A DNA stretch of 64,000 bases, from positions 186,001 through 250,000 of the forward strand of contig CABJAB010000003.1 of NCBI GenBank assembly GCA_902363445.1. The letters are read 5' to 3'. The stretch is from Lachnospiraceae bacterium. Its GTDB lineage: Bacteria > Bacillota > Clostridia > Lachnospirales > Lachnospiraceae. Position 1 is the first letter of the stretch, and the number at the start of each line of letters is the position of its first letter. Shown piece by piece: positions 54,386 through 62,707 of the stretch. Position numbers and translations under genes: made by a program. The notes under the pieces are model-generated. The model saw only the letters and a list, made by a program, of their open reading frames with translations, ran no database searches and was not told the DNA's origin.

Positions 54386-54633
54386 TCCCGGAACATACGT
54401 AATGTATATTCCGGGACGAATTGACTCCGTGGTACCACCCGAATTAAAGCACAGTCTGCATGCTGCCGCTCTCACTCTTCACTTAACGCGTGTCACGGGT
54501 AAACCTACTCTGTTCAGAATACCGGCTCCCGGGTGTTCCTCATCCTCATTCCACCTGACGGCGCTCTCAGCCGGCGGCGCTGTCTTCCTGTCATGTTCCA
54601 AAGGATAAAGTCCCGTTCCTTGTCTTTCTCTGT
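54386..54633 (-). promoter_or_regulatory. T-box leader of gatCAB, probable Asn (AAC) specifier
   Basis: T-box sequence GGTGGTACCACGG at 54427-54439 (minus) and terminator stem TCCCGGAATATAC / GTATGTTCCGGGA (54386-54416) followed by TTCTTTT. In the stem I 3' side GGAACACCCG places AAC (54535-54537) next to the pairing CCCG, the specifier position; AAC is asparagine. This fits GatCAB making Asn-tRNA(Asn). A TATAAT box (54640-54645) marks the start. The gap 54327-54715 contains nothing else. Confidence 0.88.
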
Positions 54634-54715
54634 CTTCCTATTATATACAGCTTTTCCGGTTCTCGGAAATTGCTCTTATCGTATCACAGTTTTTCTCATA
54701 TGACAAGGGGGAGTT

Positions 54716-55318
54716 TCACGATTCTTCCCCTTCTTCTTCCGCCTTTTCTTCATCGGAATCCGCGGCGTCCGCTTCTTCCTCATCTGCGTCTTCATCGTCG
54801 GCAGGATTCTGATAAACCGCCGCTTTTGACGCAATGGACATCCTAGGCTGTTCCTGCTGAACGGCCGCGCCAAATAATCCCCTTCTGGGAGCGGGAGCCT
54901 CTTCTCCGTTTTCAAGGGCCGCCTTCTCCGCCTCTTCTTTTTCCTTTTCCGCCAGCACCTTATATCCTTTATAAGAAGTAAAGAGCACCCAGATGGCCGT
55001 AGCCGCGAATATCACGATACACACGATGCTGATTATCCGATGGACTCCCACCACCACGCCGTCGTAGGTCAATTCTTTTCCAATGGAATACGAAGTATAA
55101 AGCAGATAGAAAGCCGCCACGACCCGGAACATGAGGACCATCTTTTCATTTCGTTCCCTTTTCTTTCTGCCGAAGAGTCCTCTCTTCTCCTCTTTTTCTT
55201 CTTCCTCCGGGGCTTCTTCTTCCCCGGACAGAGACGCTTGTTCCAGCTCCTCCGTTTCCGCCGTCTCTATTGTTTCTTCTGTTTTCTTTTCTTCTTCCAA
55301 ATCATACCGCCTTCCCAA
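54716..55318 (-). CDS. Acidic two-pass membrane protein of unknown function
   Basis: About 200 residues: a Glu-rich N-terminus, basic RGLFGRKKRERNEK, two hydrophobic segments (MVLMFRVVAAFYLLYTSYSI and IISIVCIVIFAATAIWVLF), a charged middle, PRRGLFGAAVQQEQP, and an extremely acidic C-terminal tail. The two RGLFG boxes on each side of the membrane part look like an internal repeat. The start is uncertain: TTG at 55318 (behind GGGAGG) or 55300, or ATG at 55357 without a site. Function unknown. Confidence 0.65.
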   Translation of the reverse strand: MGRRYDLEEEKKTEETIETAETEELEQASLSGEEEAPEEEEKEEKRGLFGRKKRERNEKMVLMFRVVAAFYLLYTSYSIGKELTYDGVVVGVHRIISIVCIVIFAATAIWVLFTSYKGYKVLAEKEKEEAEKAALENGEEAPAPRRGLFGAAVQQEQPRMSIASKAAVYQNPADDEDADEEEADAADSDEEKAEEEGEES

Positions 55319-55562
55319 ATATCCTCCCGGTGAATTCCCGCCGGGGGCACATTTCATATCACTGCATCATAGTTATTTATTTTATCATTAAGTATAGGGA
55401 AAAGGCAATCTTTTTATAATATTTTCACAGAAACGTCTAAAATTTTTATTCGTTTTTCTTATTCATCATAATTTACAGGGGTTTTCTTATTGTACTTGAA
55501 AACTCATTAGTAATTATTAACAAATTTATTATGTCTTTCATGTGAAAAATGACCGTTTTCTC

Positions 55563-55591
55563 TTGACAATTTCCGTTCTTACGTGTAATCT
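55563..55591 (+). promoter_or_regulatory. Sigma-A promoter of the rare-sugar operon
   Basis: TTGACA (55563-55568), 17 nt, TAATCT (55586-55591), about 103 nt before the first gene. Just upstream GAAAA and TTTTC form an inverted repeat around 7 nt (55544-55560), a possible operator. The rest of 55319-55693 is AT-rich and otherwise empty. Confidence 0.65.
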
Positions 55592-55693
55592 ATAGTTAGG
55601 TTACTGGGAAGTATTGTCATATTGCACAGTAGACCTGTTTTTGTCGGCAATGATTAAACTGATATAAAACTTATTTTAAGGAGGCGTATTGTT

Positions 55694-56896
55694 TTGTCAA
55701 AAGAAATGATCAGAAAAGTATTTGAAGACGGTGAGGGCGTTTTACAGTTAACACCTACCTGGGTGCCGAGGGGATTCAACGAACCCGGCCGCAGATTAAG
55801 ACTGCATCCCGATGATTATTATGCACTCGGCATGGACCGCGGCGGCATTTGTGAAAGATGGCTGGGTTCCCTGGCTAAAGCTCTGAACGGTCCCAAGACC
55901 GGTGAAACAGAGGGTATGAGCTACGTCCTGACGGATAAAGCTTCCAAAGCCACTGAACTTTTCAAGGATTTCGTGGACGAGCTGGGAGCTGATCTGATCG
56001 GCGACAGCCTTATGGACAAGTACGGCACATGGCCTACGTTCGCTAAACTGTATGATTATGACAAGCCTTTGTTCCATCATCTGCATCTGACCGAGGAGAA
56101 GGCGAATAAGATCGGCATGCACGGCAAGCCCGAGGCATATTATTTCCCGCCTCAGTATAACTGCTCTTATCTTGGAAGATTCCCTCTCACCTACTTCGGT
56201 TTCGACCCTTCTACCACAAAGGAAGAGGTCATGGAGTGCCTGAAGAATTATGACGTGAAGGACACAAGGATCACAGAGCTTTCCCGCGCATACCGGATTC
56301 AGCTCGGAACTGGCTGGTATACCCCCGCAGGCGTTATTCACGCACCCGCGTCTCTCGTTACATATGAGCCTCAGTGGAACAGCGATGTAAACACCATCAT
56401 GGAGAATGTCACCATGGGCGAGGTAAATCCTCATAACCTCCTGACCGACTGCGCTCCTGAAGAAGAAAAAGACGATCTGGATGCGATCTTCGCTCAGATC
56501 GACTGGGAAGAGAGTACTCGTCCCGACTATAAAGAGACTTATTTCCGCGCGCCTAAGACCAGACATGAATCTGACGAAGCTGTTGAAAAGTGGGTCGCAT
56601 ATGCGAACGAATGGGTCGCTGCCAAAGAAGTCACCGTACTTCCCGGCCAGAGCTATGTGCTGAAAGATGCTGCCTGCTACTGTGCGCTGGTATCCCAGGG
56701 CCACGGCACCTTCGGCAAATTCGAATGCCAGGCTCCTGAACTGGTACGTTATGAGGACCTGACCGCAGATGAATTCTTCGTATCCGAATCCGCTGCGAAA
56801 AAAGGAATCAAGATCACAAACGGAAGCTCCTATGAGCCCCTTGTGATCCTTCAGAACTTCGCAAACAACAACCCCGAAGTACCGGAAACCGTTTAA
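55694..56896 (+). CDS. Mannose-6-phosphate isomerase-like cupin, probable sugar isomerase
   Basis: A 400-residue cupin. The metal site resembles type I phosphomannose isomerases: FHHLHLTEE (His128, 129, 131), GKPEAYYF (144-151) and the later TGWYTPAGVIHAP with His216. It probably interconverts an aldose and a ketose, free or phosphorylated. The start is a TTG at 55694 with AAGGAGG ten nt upstream. It is the first gene of a five-gene operon with a ketose 3-epimerase, a LacB-type isomerase and a dihydroxyacetone-kinase-like pair. The exact sugar is unknown. This is clearly related to but divergent from ManA. Confidence 0.8.
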   Translation: MSKEMIRKVFEDGEGVLQLTPTWVPRGFNEPGRRLRLHPDDYYALGMDRGGICERWLGSLAKALNGPKTGETEGMSYVLTDKASKATELFKDFVDELGADLIGDSLMDKYGTWPTFAKLYDYDKPLFHHLHLTEEKANKIGMHGKPEAYYFPPQYNCSYLGRFPLTYFGFDPSTTKEEVMECLKNYDVKDTRITELSRAYRIQLGTGWYTPAGVIHAPASLVTYEPQWNSDVNTIMENVTMGEVNPHNLLTDCAPEEEKDDLDAIFAQIDWEESTRPDYKETYFRAPKTRHESDEAVEKWVAYANEWVAAKEVTVLPGQSYVLKDAACYCALVSQGHGTFGKFECQAPELVRYEDLTADEFFVSESAAKKGIKITNGSSYEPLVILQNFANNNPEVPETV

Positions 56897-56933
56897 TCTC
56901 AAACTGTGAAAAATGATATTTGGAGGGCAACCA

Positions 56934-57791
56934 ATGTATTTTAAATTTGGCGTAGACAGCTTTATCTGGGCTGAAAGCTTCAGTGAAAAAGATTTATGGA
57001 TCATCCCCAAAGCAAAAGAGATGGGATTTGAGGTCATCGACTTCGCCATCTCCAACCCTTTTACGTTCCCGACAGAGGCCGTAAAGAAAGAACTTGACAA
57101 GGTCGGCATCGACTGCGTATGCACGACGACTCTGACCCCGGAAACCAACCCGATCTCCCCCGATCCGGAAATCCGCAAGGCCTCCGTAGCGGCCATGAAA
57201 AAATGCATCGACATCTGCAATTACCTGGGCGCTCCCATCCTTGGCGGCGTGAACTACGCCGGATGGGGATATCTGACTAAGAAACCCCGCACCGAGCAGG
57301 AATGGTCATGGGCTGTGGAATGCATGAAAGAAAATGCAGAATACGCTAAAGCTACCGGCAATGTGACCATTTGCGTAGAGTGTGTAAACCGTTTTGAGAC
57401 TCACTTCCTGAACATCGCGGAAGACGCAGTTAAATTCTGTAAAGATGTGGGAACCGGTAACATGAAGGTCCATCTCGACTGCTTCCATATGATCCGCGAG
57501 GAGAAGAGCTTTGCTGGAGCCGTAAAGACCTGCGGCAAGGAATATCTGGGGTATATTCATGTAAATGAAAACGACAGAGGCATTCCCGGAACCGGCCTTG
57601 TACCGTTCAAGGAATTCTTCCAGGCCGTACACGAGGTCGGATATGACGGACCGCTGGTCATCGAGTCCTTCGACCCCAGCTTCGAAGAACTGTCCGGCAA
57701 CTGTGCGATCTGGCGTTCCTTCGCTCCTACAGGCGAGGATCTGGCCCGCGACGGCCTGGCAAATTTAAAGGCCATTGCTGCCGAGCTGTAA
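56934..57791 (+). CDS. Ketose 3-epimerase-like TIM-barrel protein
   Basis: A 285-residue xylose-isomerase-like TIM barrel. It keeps the metal ligands of the D-tagatose/D-psicose 3-epimerase group: Glu149 in VECVNRFETHF, Asp182 in HLDCFHMIREE, His209 in YIHVNENDRG and Glu244 in VIESF, plus the substrate-binding Arg215. Spacing is nearly the same as in those enzymes. Epimerisation at C3 of a free ketose is therefore likely; with a four-carbon ketose this would interconvert L- and D-erythrulose. The ATG at 56934 follows TGGAGGGCAACCA. It is 37 nt behind the cupin gene. Confidence 0.85.
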   Translation: MYFKFGVDSFIWAESFSEKDLWIIPKAKEMGFEVIDFAISNPFTFPTEAVKKELDKVGIDCVCTTTLTPETNPISPDPEIRKASVAAMKKCIDICNYLGAPILGGVNYAGWGYLTKKPRTEQEWSWAVECMKENAEYAKATGNVTICVECVNRFETHFLNIAEDAVKFCKDVGTGNMKVHLDCFHMIREEKSFAGAVKTCGKEYLGYIHVNENDRGIPGTGLVPFKEFFQAVHEVGYDGPLVIESFDPSFEELSGNCAIWRSFAPTGEDLARDGLANLKAIAAEL

Positions 57792-57852
57792 ACTGAACTA
57801 ATACCAATATGAAAAAGTAGGGGTTCCTTATATTCCCGATCAAGGTAATATG

Positions 57853-57881
57853 GCCCGCAGAATGTAACCTGTCCTGCGGGC
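57853..57881 (+). terminator. Hairpin between epimerase and LacB-type isomerase genes
   Basis: GCCCGCAG (57853-57860) and CTGCGGGC (57874-57881) pair around a 13-nt loop and are followed by TATTTTAAAG. The T-run is weak, so partial termination or mRNA processing is more likely than a full stop, lowering expression of the distal genes. Confidence 0.6.
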
Positions 57882-57906
57882 TATTTTAAAGAAAGAGGTA
57901 AATGTT

Positions 57907-58359
57907 ATGAAGATTGCGATTGGTTGTGATGAAGCTGCTTATTCTTTAAAAGTAGCCGTCATGAAACATCTGGACACAAAAGAGGATGTGGAGTATAAAG
58001 ATTTCGGCGCCGAAGCCGGCGAAGTGATTCTCTATCCCGATGTGGCCCAGAAAGTAGCCGAAGCTGTAGCAAGGGGAGAATTCGACAGAGGCATCCTGGT
58101 CTGCGGCACCGGCATCGGAATGTGCATCACTGCAAACAAGGTACCCGGCATTCGTGCCGCTGTCTGCCACGATCCCTTCTCCACCGAGCGTTCCAGAAAA
58201 AGCAATAACGCTCAGATCATGTGCATGGGCGAACGTGTCATCGGTGTCGAACTGGCGAAGTACCTGGTGGATATCTGGCTGAAATGCGATTTTTCCGGCG
58301 GCGGCTCCACCCCTAAAGTAGAACGCATTATGGAGGTCGAGGCCTCCTATCGTAAATAA
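57907..58359 (+). CDS. RpiB/LacAB family sugar-phosphate isomerase
   Basis: A 150-residue isomerase with the catalytic CGTGIGMCITANK (Cys66). Two usual RpiB features differ: the N-terminal SDHAG is CDEAA (Asp8-Glu9), and the ring-opening His of HNDANVL is replaced, reading SRKSNNAQIMCMGERVIG as in LacB-type proteins. It may thus act on a phosphate that is open-chain, such as a tetrulose phosphate (inference). ATG behind AAAGAGG. It precedes dhaK by 55 nt, in the same direction. Confidence 0.88.
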   Translation: MKIAIGCDEAAYSLKVAVMKHLDTKEDVEYKDFGAEAGEVILYPDVAQKVAEAVARGEFDRGILVCGTGIGMCITANKVPGIRAAVCHDPFSTERSRKSNNAQIMCMGERVIGVELAKYLVDIWLKCDFSGGGSTPKVERIMEVEASYRK

Positions 58360-58414
58360 ATCCCGGCTTCGTCCGGTTTACAACTCACTTAATATTTGAA
58401 GGGAGAATCATTCC

Positions 58415-59413
58415 ATGAATAGAATCGTCAATGATCCGAATTACGTAGTAGAGGACATGTTAAAAGGCTATGTAAAGGCCAATTCCGACATCGTCGCAGC
58501 AACTGATAATTCCCGTGTGTTAAAATATGTAAACGCACCGGTAGAAGGCAAGGTAGGCATCGTGACCGGCGGAGGCTCAGGCCACAAACCCGCTTTTATC
58601 GGCTATATCGGAAAGAATATGTGCGACGCCGTGGCTGCCGGGGAAATCTTCTCCTCACCTACAGCAAAGGCATTTCTGGACGCGATAAGAGCTGCTGATT
58701 CCGGAAAAGGCGTTGCCTGCCTTTACGGCAATTACGCCGGCGACAATATGAACGTAAAGATGGCCGTGAGAAGCGCCAAAAAGGAAGGGATCACCGTTAA
58801 GACCGTCGTAGCCAACGACGACTGTGCATCCGCGCCTAAAACAGAGCTGGAAAAGCGCCGTGGTGTTGCCGGCGAAGTATTGATGTGGAAAGTCGGCGGC
58901 GCAAAGGCTTCCATGGGAGCAGATCTGGACGAGGTCATCGCAGCTGCTCAGAAAGCTATCGATAATACACGTTCCGTGGGCATTGGCACAGCTCCTTGCA
59001 CCATCCCCGCTGTCGGACATCCCAACTTCACGATTGAAGACGGAACTATGGAAGTCGGCATCGGCCATCACGGTGAACCCGGCATTAAGGTTGAACCCAT
59101 CAAAACAGCCGATGAAATGGCAGTTGAGATGCTGGATATCATCCTTCCCGACCTTCCTTTCGCTTCCGGAGATGAAGTTGTCGTTCTCCTCTCCGGTCTC
59201 GGCGCCACTCCCGTCATGGAGCAGTACATCGTATACAATAAGGTAGAAGAAGTGCTGGCTGAAAAAGGCATCAAGGTACATAAAGCATATGTAGGCAACT
59301 ACTTTACTTCCCTCGAGATGATGGGAGTTACATTAACTGTTATGAAGCTGGACGATGAACTGAAGGAATGCATTGATATGCCTGCTGACTCCGTAGGCTT
59401 AAAGCAGTTATAA
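58415..59413 (+). CDS. dhaK: DhaK-type ketose kinase, substrate-binding subunit
   Basis: Binds a short ketose covalently through a histidine hemiaminal and passes it to DhaL for phosphorylation. 332 residues. Conserved: GGGSGHKPAF (His57), YAGDNMNV (Asp110), MEVGIGHHGEPG (hemiaminal His219). Differences from glycerone kinases are Lys58 for Glu and Phe61 for the His in GGGSGHEPAH, and an extra His before the reactive one. These changes in the pocket suggest a substrate other than dihydroxyacetone, for example erythrulose or apulose. Followed 48 nt later by dhaL; no dhaM is present. Confidence 0.9.
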   Translation: MNRIVNDPNYVVEDMLKGYVKANSDIVAATDNSRVLKYVNAPVEGKVGIVTGGGSGHKPAFIGYIGKNMCDAVAAGEIFSSPTAKAFLDAIRAADSGKGVACLYGNYAGDNMNVKMAVRSAKKEGITVKTVVANDDCASAPKTELEKRRGVAGEVLMWKVGGAKASMGADLDEVIAAAQKAIDNTRSVGIGTAPCTIPAVGHPNFTIEDGTMEVGIGHHGEPGIKVEPIKTADEMAVEMLDIILPDLPFASGDEVVVLLSGLGATPVMEQYIVYNKVEEVLAEKGIKVHKAYVGNYFTSLEMMGVTLTVMKLDDELKECIDMPADSVGLKQL

Positions 59414-59461
59414 TCCTTCCGTTAAAATTTCACGATACATTAATAAAAAGGAGAAACCATC

Positions 59462-60100
59462 ATGAATTTCAAAAACAGCGAGGCTGGTTCTGTAGTCCTT
59501 GGACTGATCAAAACGATCCAGGACAACAAAGATTTTTTAAGTGAAGTAGACGGCAAAATCGGCGACGGCGATCACGGCATCAATATGAATAAAGGCTTCA
59601 CGATGACCGGAGAAAAATTGGCCGGCAAAGAGTTTAACATGTCCGAAGGTTTAAGCATATTGGGCGCTACCCTCCTGGAGGATATCGGCGGTTCCATGGG
59701 CCCTCTGTACGGCGTATTCTTCGATGAGATGTCCATGGCATGTGAAGATAAAGAAGAGATTGACGCAGATGTGTTCAAGGATATGATCTGCAACGCAGTC
59801 GACGGCGTAATGGACATCGGCGGAGCAAAGCCCGGCGATAAATGCCTGTTGGATGCCATGGTCCCCGCAAGAGACGCATTTTGTGCCGCTCTGGACGCCG
59901 GCAAAGATTTCAGCGCCGCTCTGGATGATTTGAAAGTGGCCGCAAAAGAAGGATGGCAGTCTACAGAAGGCATGATTGCCAAGATTGGCCGCGCGAGCCG
60001 TCTCGGCGAGAGAAGCCGCGGCGTTCTGGATGCCGGAGCTACTAGCTCATACCTGATGCTGACCTCACTGGCGGATTCCATGCAGACCCTGATGAAATAA
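59462..60100 (+). CDS. dhaL: DhaL-type kinase subunit (nucleotide-binding)
   Basis: Carries the nucleotide of the two-part kinase. 212 residues, usual size. Asp30, Asp35 and Asp37 in VDGKIGDGDHGINMNKG match the Mg-nucleotide ligands of E. coli DhaL by number. GGSMGPLYG and RASRLGERSRGVLDAGA are the other conserved blocks. Without DhaM in the operon, either free ATP is used or a DhaM is encoded elsewhere. Last gene before a strong terminator. Confidence 0.93.
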   Translation: MNFKNSEAGSVVLGLIKTIQDNKDFLSEVDGKIGDGDHGINMNKGFTMTGEKLAGKEFNMSEGLSILGATLLEDIGGSMGPLYGVFFDEMSMACEDKEEIDADVFKDMICNAVDGVMDIGGAKPGDKCLLDAMVPARDAFCAALDAGKDFSAALDDLKVAAKEGWQSTEGMIAKIGRASRLGERSRGVLDAGATSSYLMLTSLADSMQTLMK

Positions 60101-60134
60101 TATTGGCTAAGTTTATCATAGATAAAAGCGCAAA

Positions 60135-60170
60135 GAGAACGGGTCCCTCATGAATGAGGGACCCGTTCTC
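60135..60170 (+). terminator. Terminator of the rare-sugar operon
   Basis: Perfect 16-bp stem GAGAACGGGTCCCTCA / TGAGGGACCCGTTCTC with a TGAA loop, followed by TTGTATT. Confidence 0.9.
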
Positions 60171-60257
60171 TTGTATTATATTCTATGACAAACATGCCTT
60201 GATGACTGCCTCTGAATGAAGAAGTCTCTGTGCGGGTATCCTCCAATATAATCTATA

Positions 60258-60287
60258 TAAAAAGGGCATGTGCCGAAGCACATGCCC
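60258..60287 (-). terminator. Terminator of the sugar-binding lipoprotein gene
   Basis: Minus strand: GGGCATGTGC-TTCG-GCACATGCCC followed by TTTTT. It faces the preceding terminator; the 90 nt between them hold nothing recognisable. Confidence 0.9.
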
Positions 60288-60324
60288 TAACTTTATGTAT
60301 TCAGATACCGAACAATCCTCAGGA

Positions 60325-61413
60325 TTATTTCAGGAATTCGTCTACATTGTCTTTGGTTACCAGAACGAAGTCAACCATAACTTCTTTGTTTGCGGGAGCG
60401 GTTCCTGCAACCATGTCTGTGATAACCTTAACAGCTGCTGTCATCTGGCCAACGCCGTCCTGAAGAACGGTAGCGCCAAGCTCACCAGCTTTGATCATTT
60501 CAAGAGGGGTCTGGTTTCCATCTACACCTACACAGATGATGTCGCTTCTGCCAGCTGCATTGCAAGCAGACTGTGCAGCGGAAGACATATCATCATTGTC
60601 GCAGATAACAGCTACCAACTCATCGCCGTATTTAGCAATTGCATTGGTTGCAGCGTTTGCAGCCAGGTCGCCCTTCCACTGTGTATCTTCGTCAGCAACC
60701 ATCTCGAATTCCGGATGAGGATCCAGAACTTTGTGCATACCTTCTGTACGCTGAATCTGTGCAGAGTTTCCTAAGATACCGTTGCAGTGAATGTACTTGC
60801 CGCCTTCGGGGCAGTTATCCAGTACCCACTGTCCAAGCAGAGTACCTGCATATACGTCATCAGAACCGCAGTATGCCATAGCCAGATCGTCGGTGCTCGT
60901 GGTCTTGGAGTTTACAACTACTACGTTGATTCCTGCTTCTGCCATCTGAACTACAGCGGGGTCAGAAGCTTCTGCCTCTGCGGGCAGGATGATAACAAAG
61001 TCACATTTCTTAGCGATACAGTCCTGTGCACAGTTAATCTGCGTAGGAGCATCAGTATTGCCGTCCAGGATGCCTGTCCACTCATCAATGGTTCCATCTG
61101 CTACCAGGCCATCGAAGGTTGTTTTTGCATATTCATTGATGGGGCCATGGAAGGGGTCAGTCAGGTTTTTGGAGATATAACCAACGATGATCTTGCCGTC
61201 GCCGTTTACATCTGCTACTGCTTTTCCTTCTGCCGCTTTTGTTGTCTCATCTTTTGCAGCGGTCGTTTTCTCTTCTGCTGCTTTTGTCGTCTCTTCCTTT
61301 GCAGCGGTCGTCTTCTCAGCTGCCTTCGTGGTCTCTTCTGTCTTCTTGTCTCCACAAGCCGCCAGGCTGAGTACCATCATTGACGCTAAAAGTACTGCCA
61401 ACACTTTTTTCAT
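60325..61413 (-). CDS. Sugar ABC transporter substrate-binding lipoprotein
   Basis: A 362-residue lipoprotein of the ribose/galactose-binding (PBP1) class. The signal peptide MKKVLAVLLASMMVLSLAAC ends at lipid-modified Cys20. It is followed by a Thr/Lys/Ala-rich linker of about 45 residues made of tandem units (TTKAAE, TTAAKEE, TTKAAE, TTAAKDE). The sugar-binding domain then starts GKIIVGYISKNLTDPFHGP. Start at 61413 behind AAGGAGG. It has its own promoter (61463-61491) 265 nt past the permease gene. It faces the rare-sugar operon, so it probably imports that operon's substrate. Confidence 0.92.
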   Translation of the reverse strand: MKKVLAVLLASMMVLSLAACGDKKTEETTKAAEKTTAAKEETTKAAEEKTTAAKDETTKAAEGKAVADVNGDGKIIVGYISKNLTDPFHGPINEYAKTTFDGLVADGTIDEWTGILDGNTDAPTQINCAQDCIAKKCDFVIILPAEAEASDPAVVQMAEAGINVVVVNSKTTSTDDLAMAYCGSDDVYAGTLLGQWVLDNCPEGGKYIHCNGILGNSAQIQRTEGMHKVLDPHPEFEMVADEDTQWKGDLAANAATNAIAKYGDELVAVICDNDDMSSAAQSACNAAGRSDIICVGVDGNQTPLEMIKAGELGATVLQDGVGQMTAAVKVITDMVAGTAPANKEVMVDFVLVTKDNVDEFLK

Positions 61414-61462
61414 TTCTTTTTCCTCCTTTTTTGTTCGCCTGAACATATCAGGCTCTTTGTTT

Positions 61463-61491
61463 ATATTACCACATTTATCCTATTAAGTCAA
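61463..61491 (-). promoter_or_regulatory. Sigma-A promoter of the binding-protein gene
   Basis: Minus strand: TTGACT (61486-61491), 17 nt, TAATAT (61463-61468), 50 nt before the ATG. An internal promoter gives extra binding protein relative to the membrane parts. Confidence 0.65.
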
Positions 61492-61649
61492 TGTGGTTTT
61501 ATAACTTATTACCAATGGATTCCAGACATTTTTCTCGATATTATCAAGAATTTTTCTCAAAACCAGCACAATTACCAATTATTTCGTCATGATCATGCGC
61601 AATCCGTCAATTTCGTGTTGTTTTATTTCATGGAATCCTATAATTTCGC

Positions 61650-61676
61650 CGCGGCAGAAGAAATATCTCCGCCGCG
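61650..61676 (-). other. GC-rich hairpin after the permease gene
   Basis: Minus strand: CGCGGC pairs with GCCGCG around a 15-nt loop that can fold further, with GAAATTATAGG after it. Without a T-run it is not a standard terminator; it may protect the permease message 3' end. The remaining 61492-61711 contains nothing else I can identify. Confidence 0.45.
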
Positions 61677-61711
61677 ACAAAATCTTCATTTTTCTGCTGC
61701 TAAAATAATTT

Positions 61712-62695
61712 TTATTTACGGTTTCTTCCGTTGATGGCCATATCCAGCATAACCGTGCCGATGATGATAGCGCCTCGGATGATGGACTGCCAGTTCGCGT
61801 TGATACCGATCAGGTTGATGCCGTTATAGATAAAGCCTACGATAAAGATACCCATGAGCACGCCGGGCATCGTAGCGATACCGCCTGCGAAGGAGGTGCC
61901 GCCGATTACACTGGCGGCAACGGCATCCGTCTCATAACCAACGCCCAGGTTAGACTGGCCGGAACCCGTCTTAGCCGCCATGATCACCGCTGCGATACCA
62001 GCCAGGAAACCACTGATAGTATAGCAGATGACTTTGATCCGGAACTCACTGACACCAGAAGCAACAGCCGCGTTGGCATTGCCGCCGACAGCCAGGATAT
62101 AACGGCCGAGCTTCGTCCAATGGAACATGATATACATGATAACAAAGACTACAAACAGGGCGACGATGGGATAAGGGATCACTCCGAAAAGCTTGCCGTA
62201 GTAAAGATTCTTCACGCCGGCGCCGAAGGTGATGGCCTTACCGCCGCTGATGACCTGAGCAGCGCCTCGGATGATCAGCTGCATGGACAAGGTAACAACG
62301 AAGGGGAACATATTGAATCTGGCGATCAGGAAGCCGTTGATAAATCCAAACAATGTGGACACCGCAACACCGATCAGAATACCAACCGCGATCGGCAGCC
62401 CGTTATTGGTGATCATCTGTCCCATGATAACGCCCACGACCGCCAGCTGTGCGCCTACCGTCAGATCGATACCGCCGGTGGTAATGGCAAGACACATACC
62501 GAATGCCAGCATACCGTTAATGGAAATCTGTGTGATAATGTTTACGATATTAGTACCGCTTAAGAATACGGGCCGGTAGATCGCGATCGCGATGATCATG
62601 ATGACCATGATGACACTGATGCCGTATTTACCCATGAACTGACGGAACGTTTCCCGTTCCATTCCTAAAATCTTCTTTTCGCTTTTTGCAGCCAT
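61712..62695 (-). CDS. Ribose-type ABC transporter permease
   Basis: A 327-residue RbsC-type permease with eight to ten membrane segments. GMLAFGMCLAITTGGIDLTVG, GFLIARFNMFPFVVTL and GGTSFAGGIATMPGVLMGIF are family blocks; the last includes the site that contacts the ATPase. It starts 12 nt after the stop of the ATPase gene. It forms a homodimer in the membrane for pentose- or tetrose-type sugars (inference from neighbours). Confidence 0.94.
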   Translation of the reverse strand: MAAKSEKKILGMERETFRQFMGKYGISVIMVIMIIAIAIYRPVFLSGTNIVNIITQISINGMLAFGMCLAITTGGIDLTVGAQLAVVGVIMGQMITNNGLPIAVGILIGVAVSTLFGFINGFLIARFNMFPFVVTLSMQLIIRGAAQVISGGKAITFGAGVKNLYYGKLFGVIPYPIVALFVVFVIMYIMFHWTKLGRYILAVGGNANAAVASGVSEFRIKVICYTISGFLAGIAAVIMAAKTGSGQSNLGVGYETDAVAASVIGGTSFAGGIATMPGVLMGIFIVGFIYNGINLIGINANWQSIIRGAIIIGTVMLDMAINGRNRK

Positions 62696-62707
62696 TTTTC
62701 TCTCCTC

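Noticed and set aside
55796..57220. A 474-codon minus-strand frame across the cupin and epimerase genes
   Set aside because: It overlaps two confidently identified plus-strand genes completely and has no motif or ribosome binding site.
61220..61350. Short tandem repeats that could suggest a CRISPR-like or minisatellite array
   Set aside because: The units are in frame within the lipoprotein linker and have no spacers.
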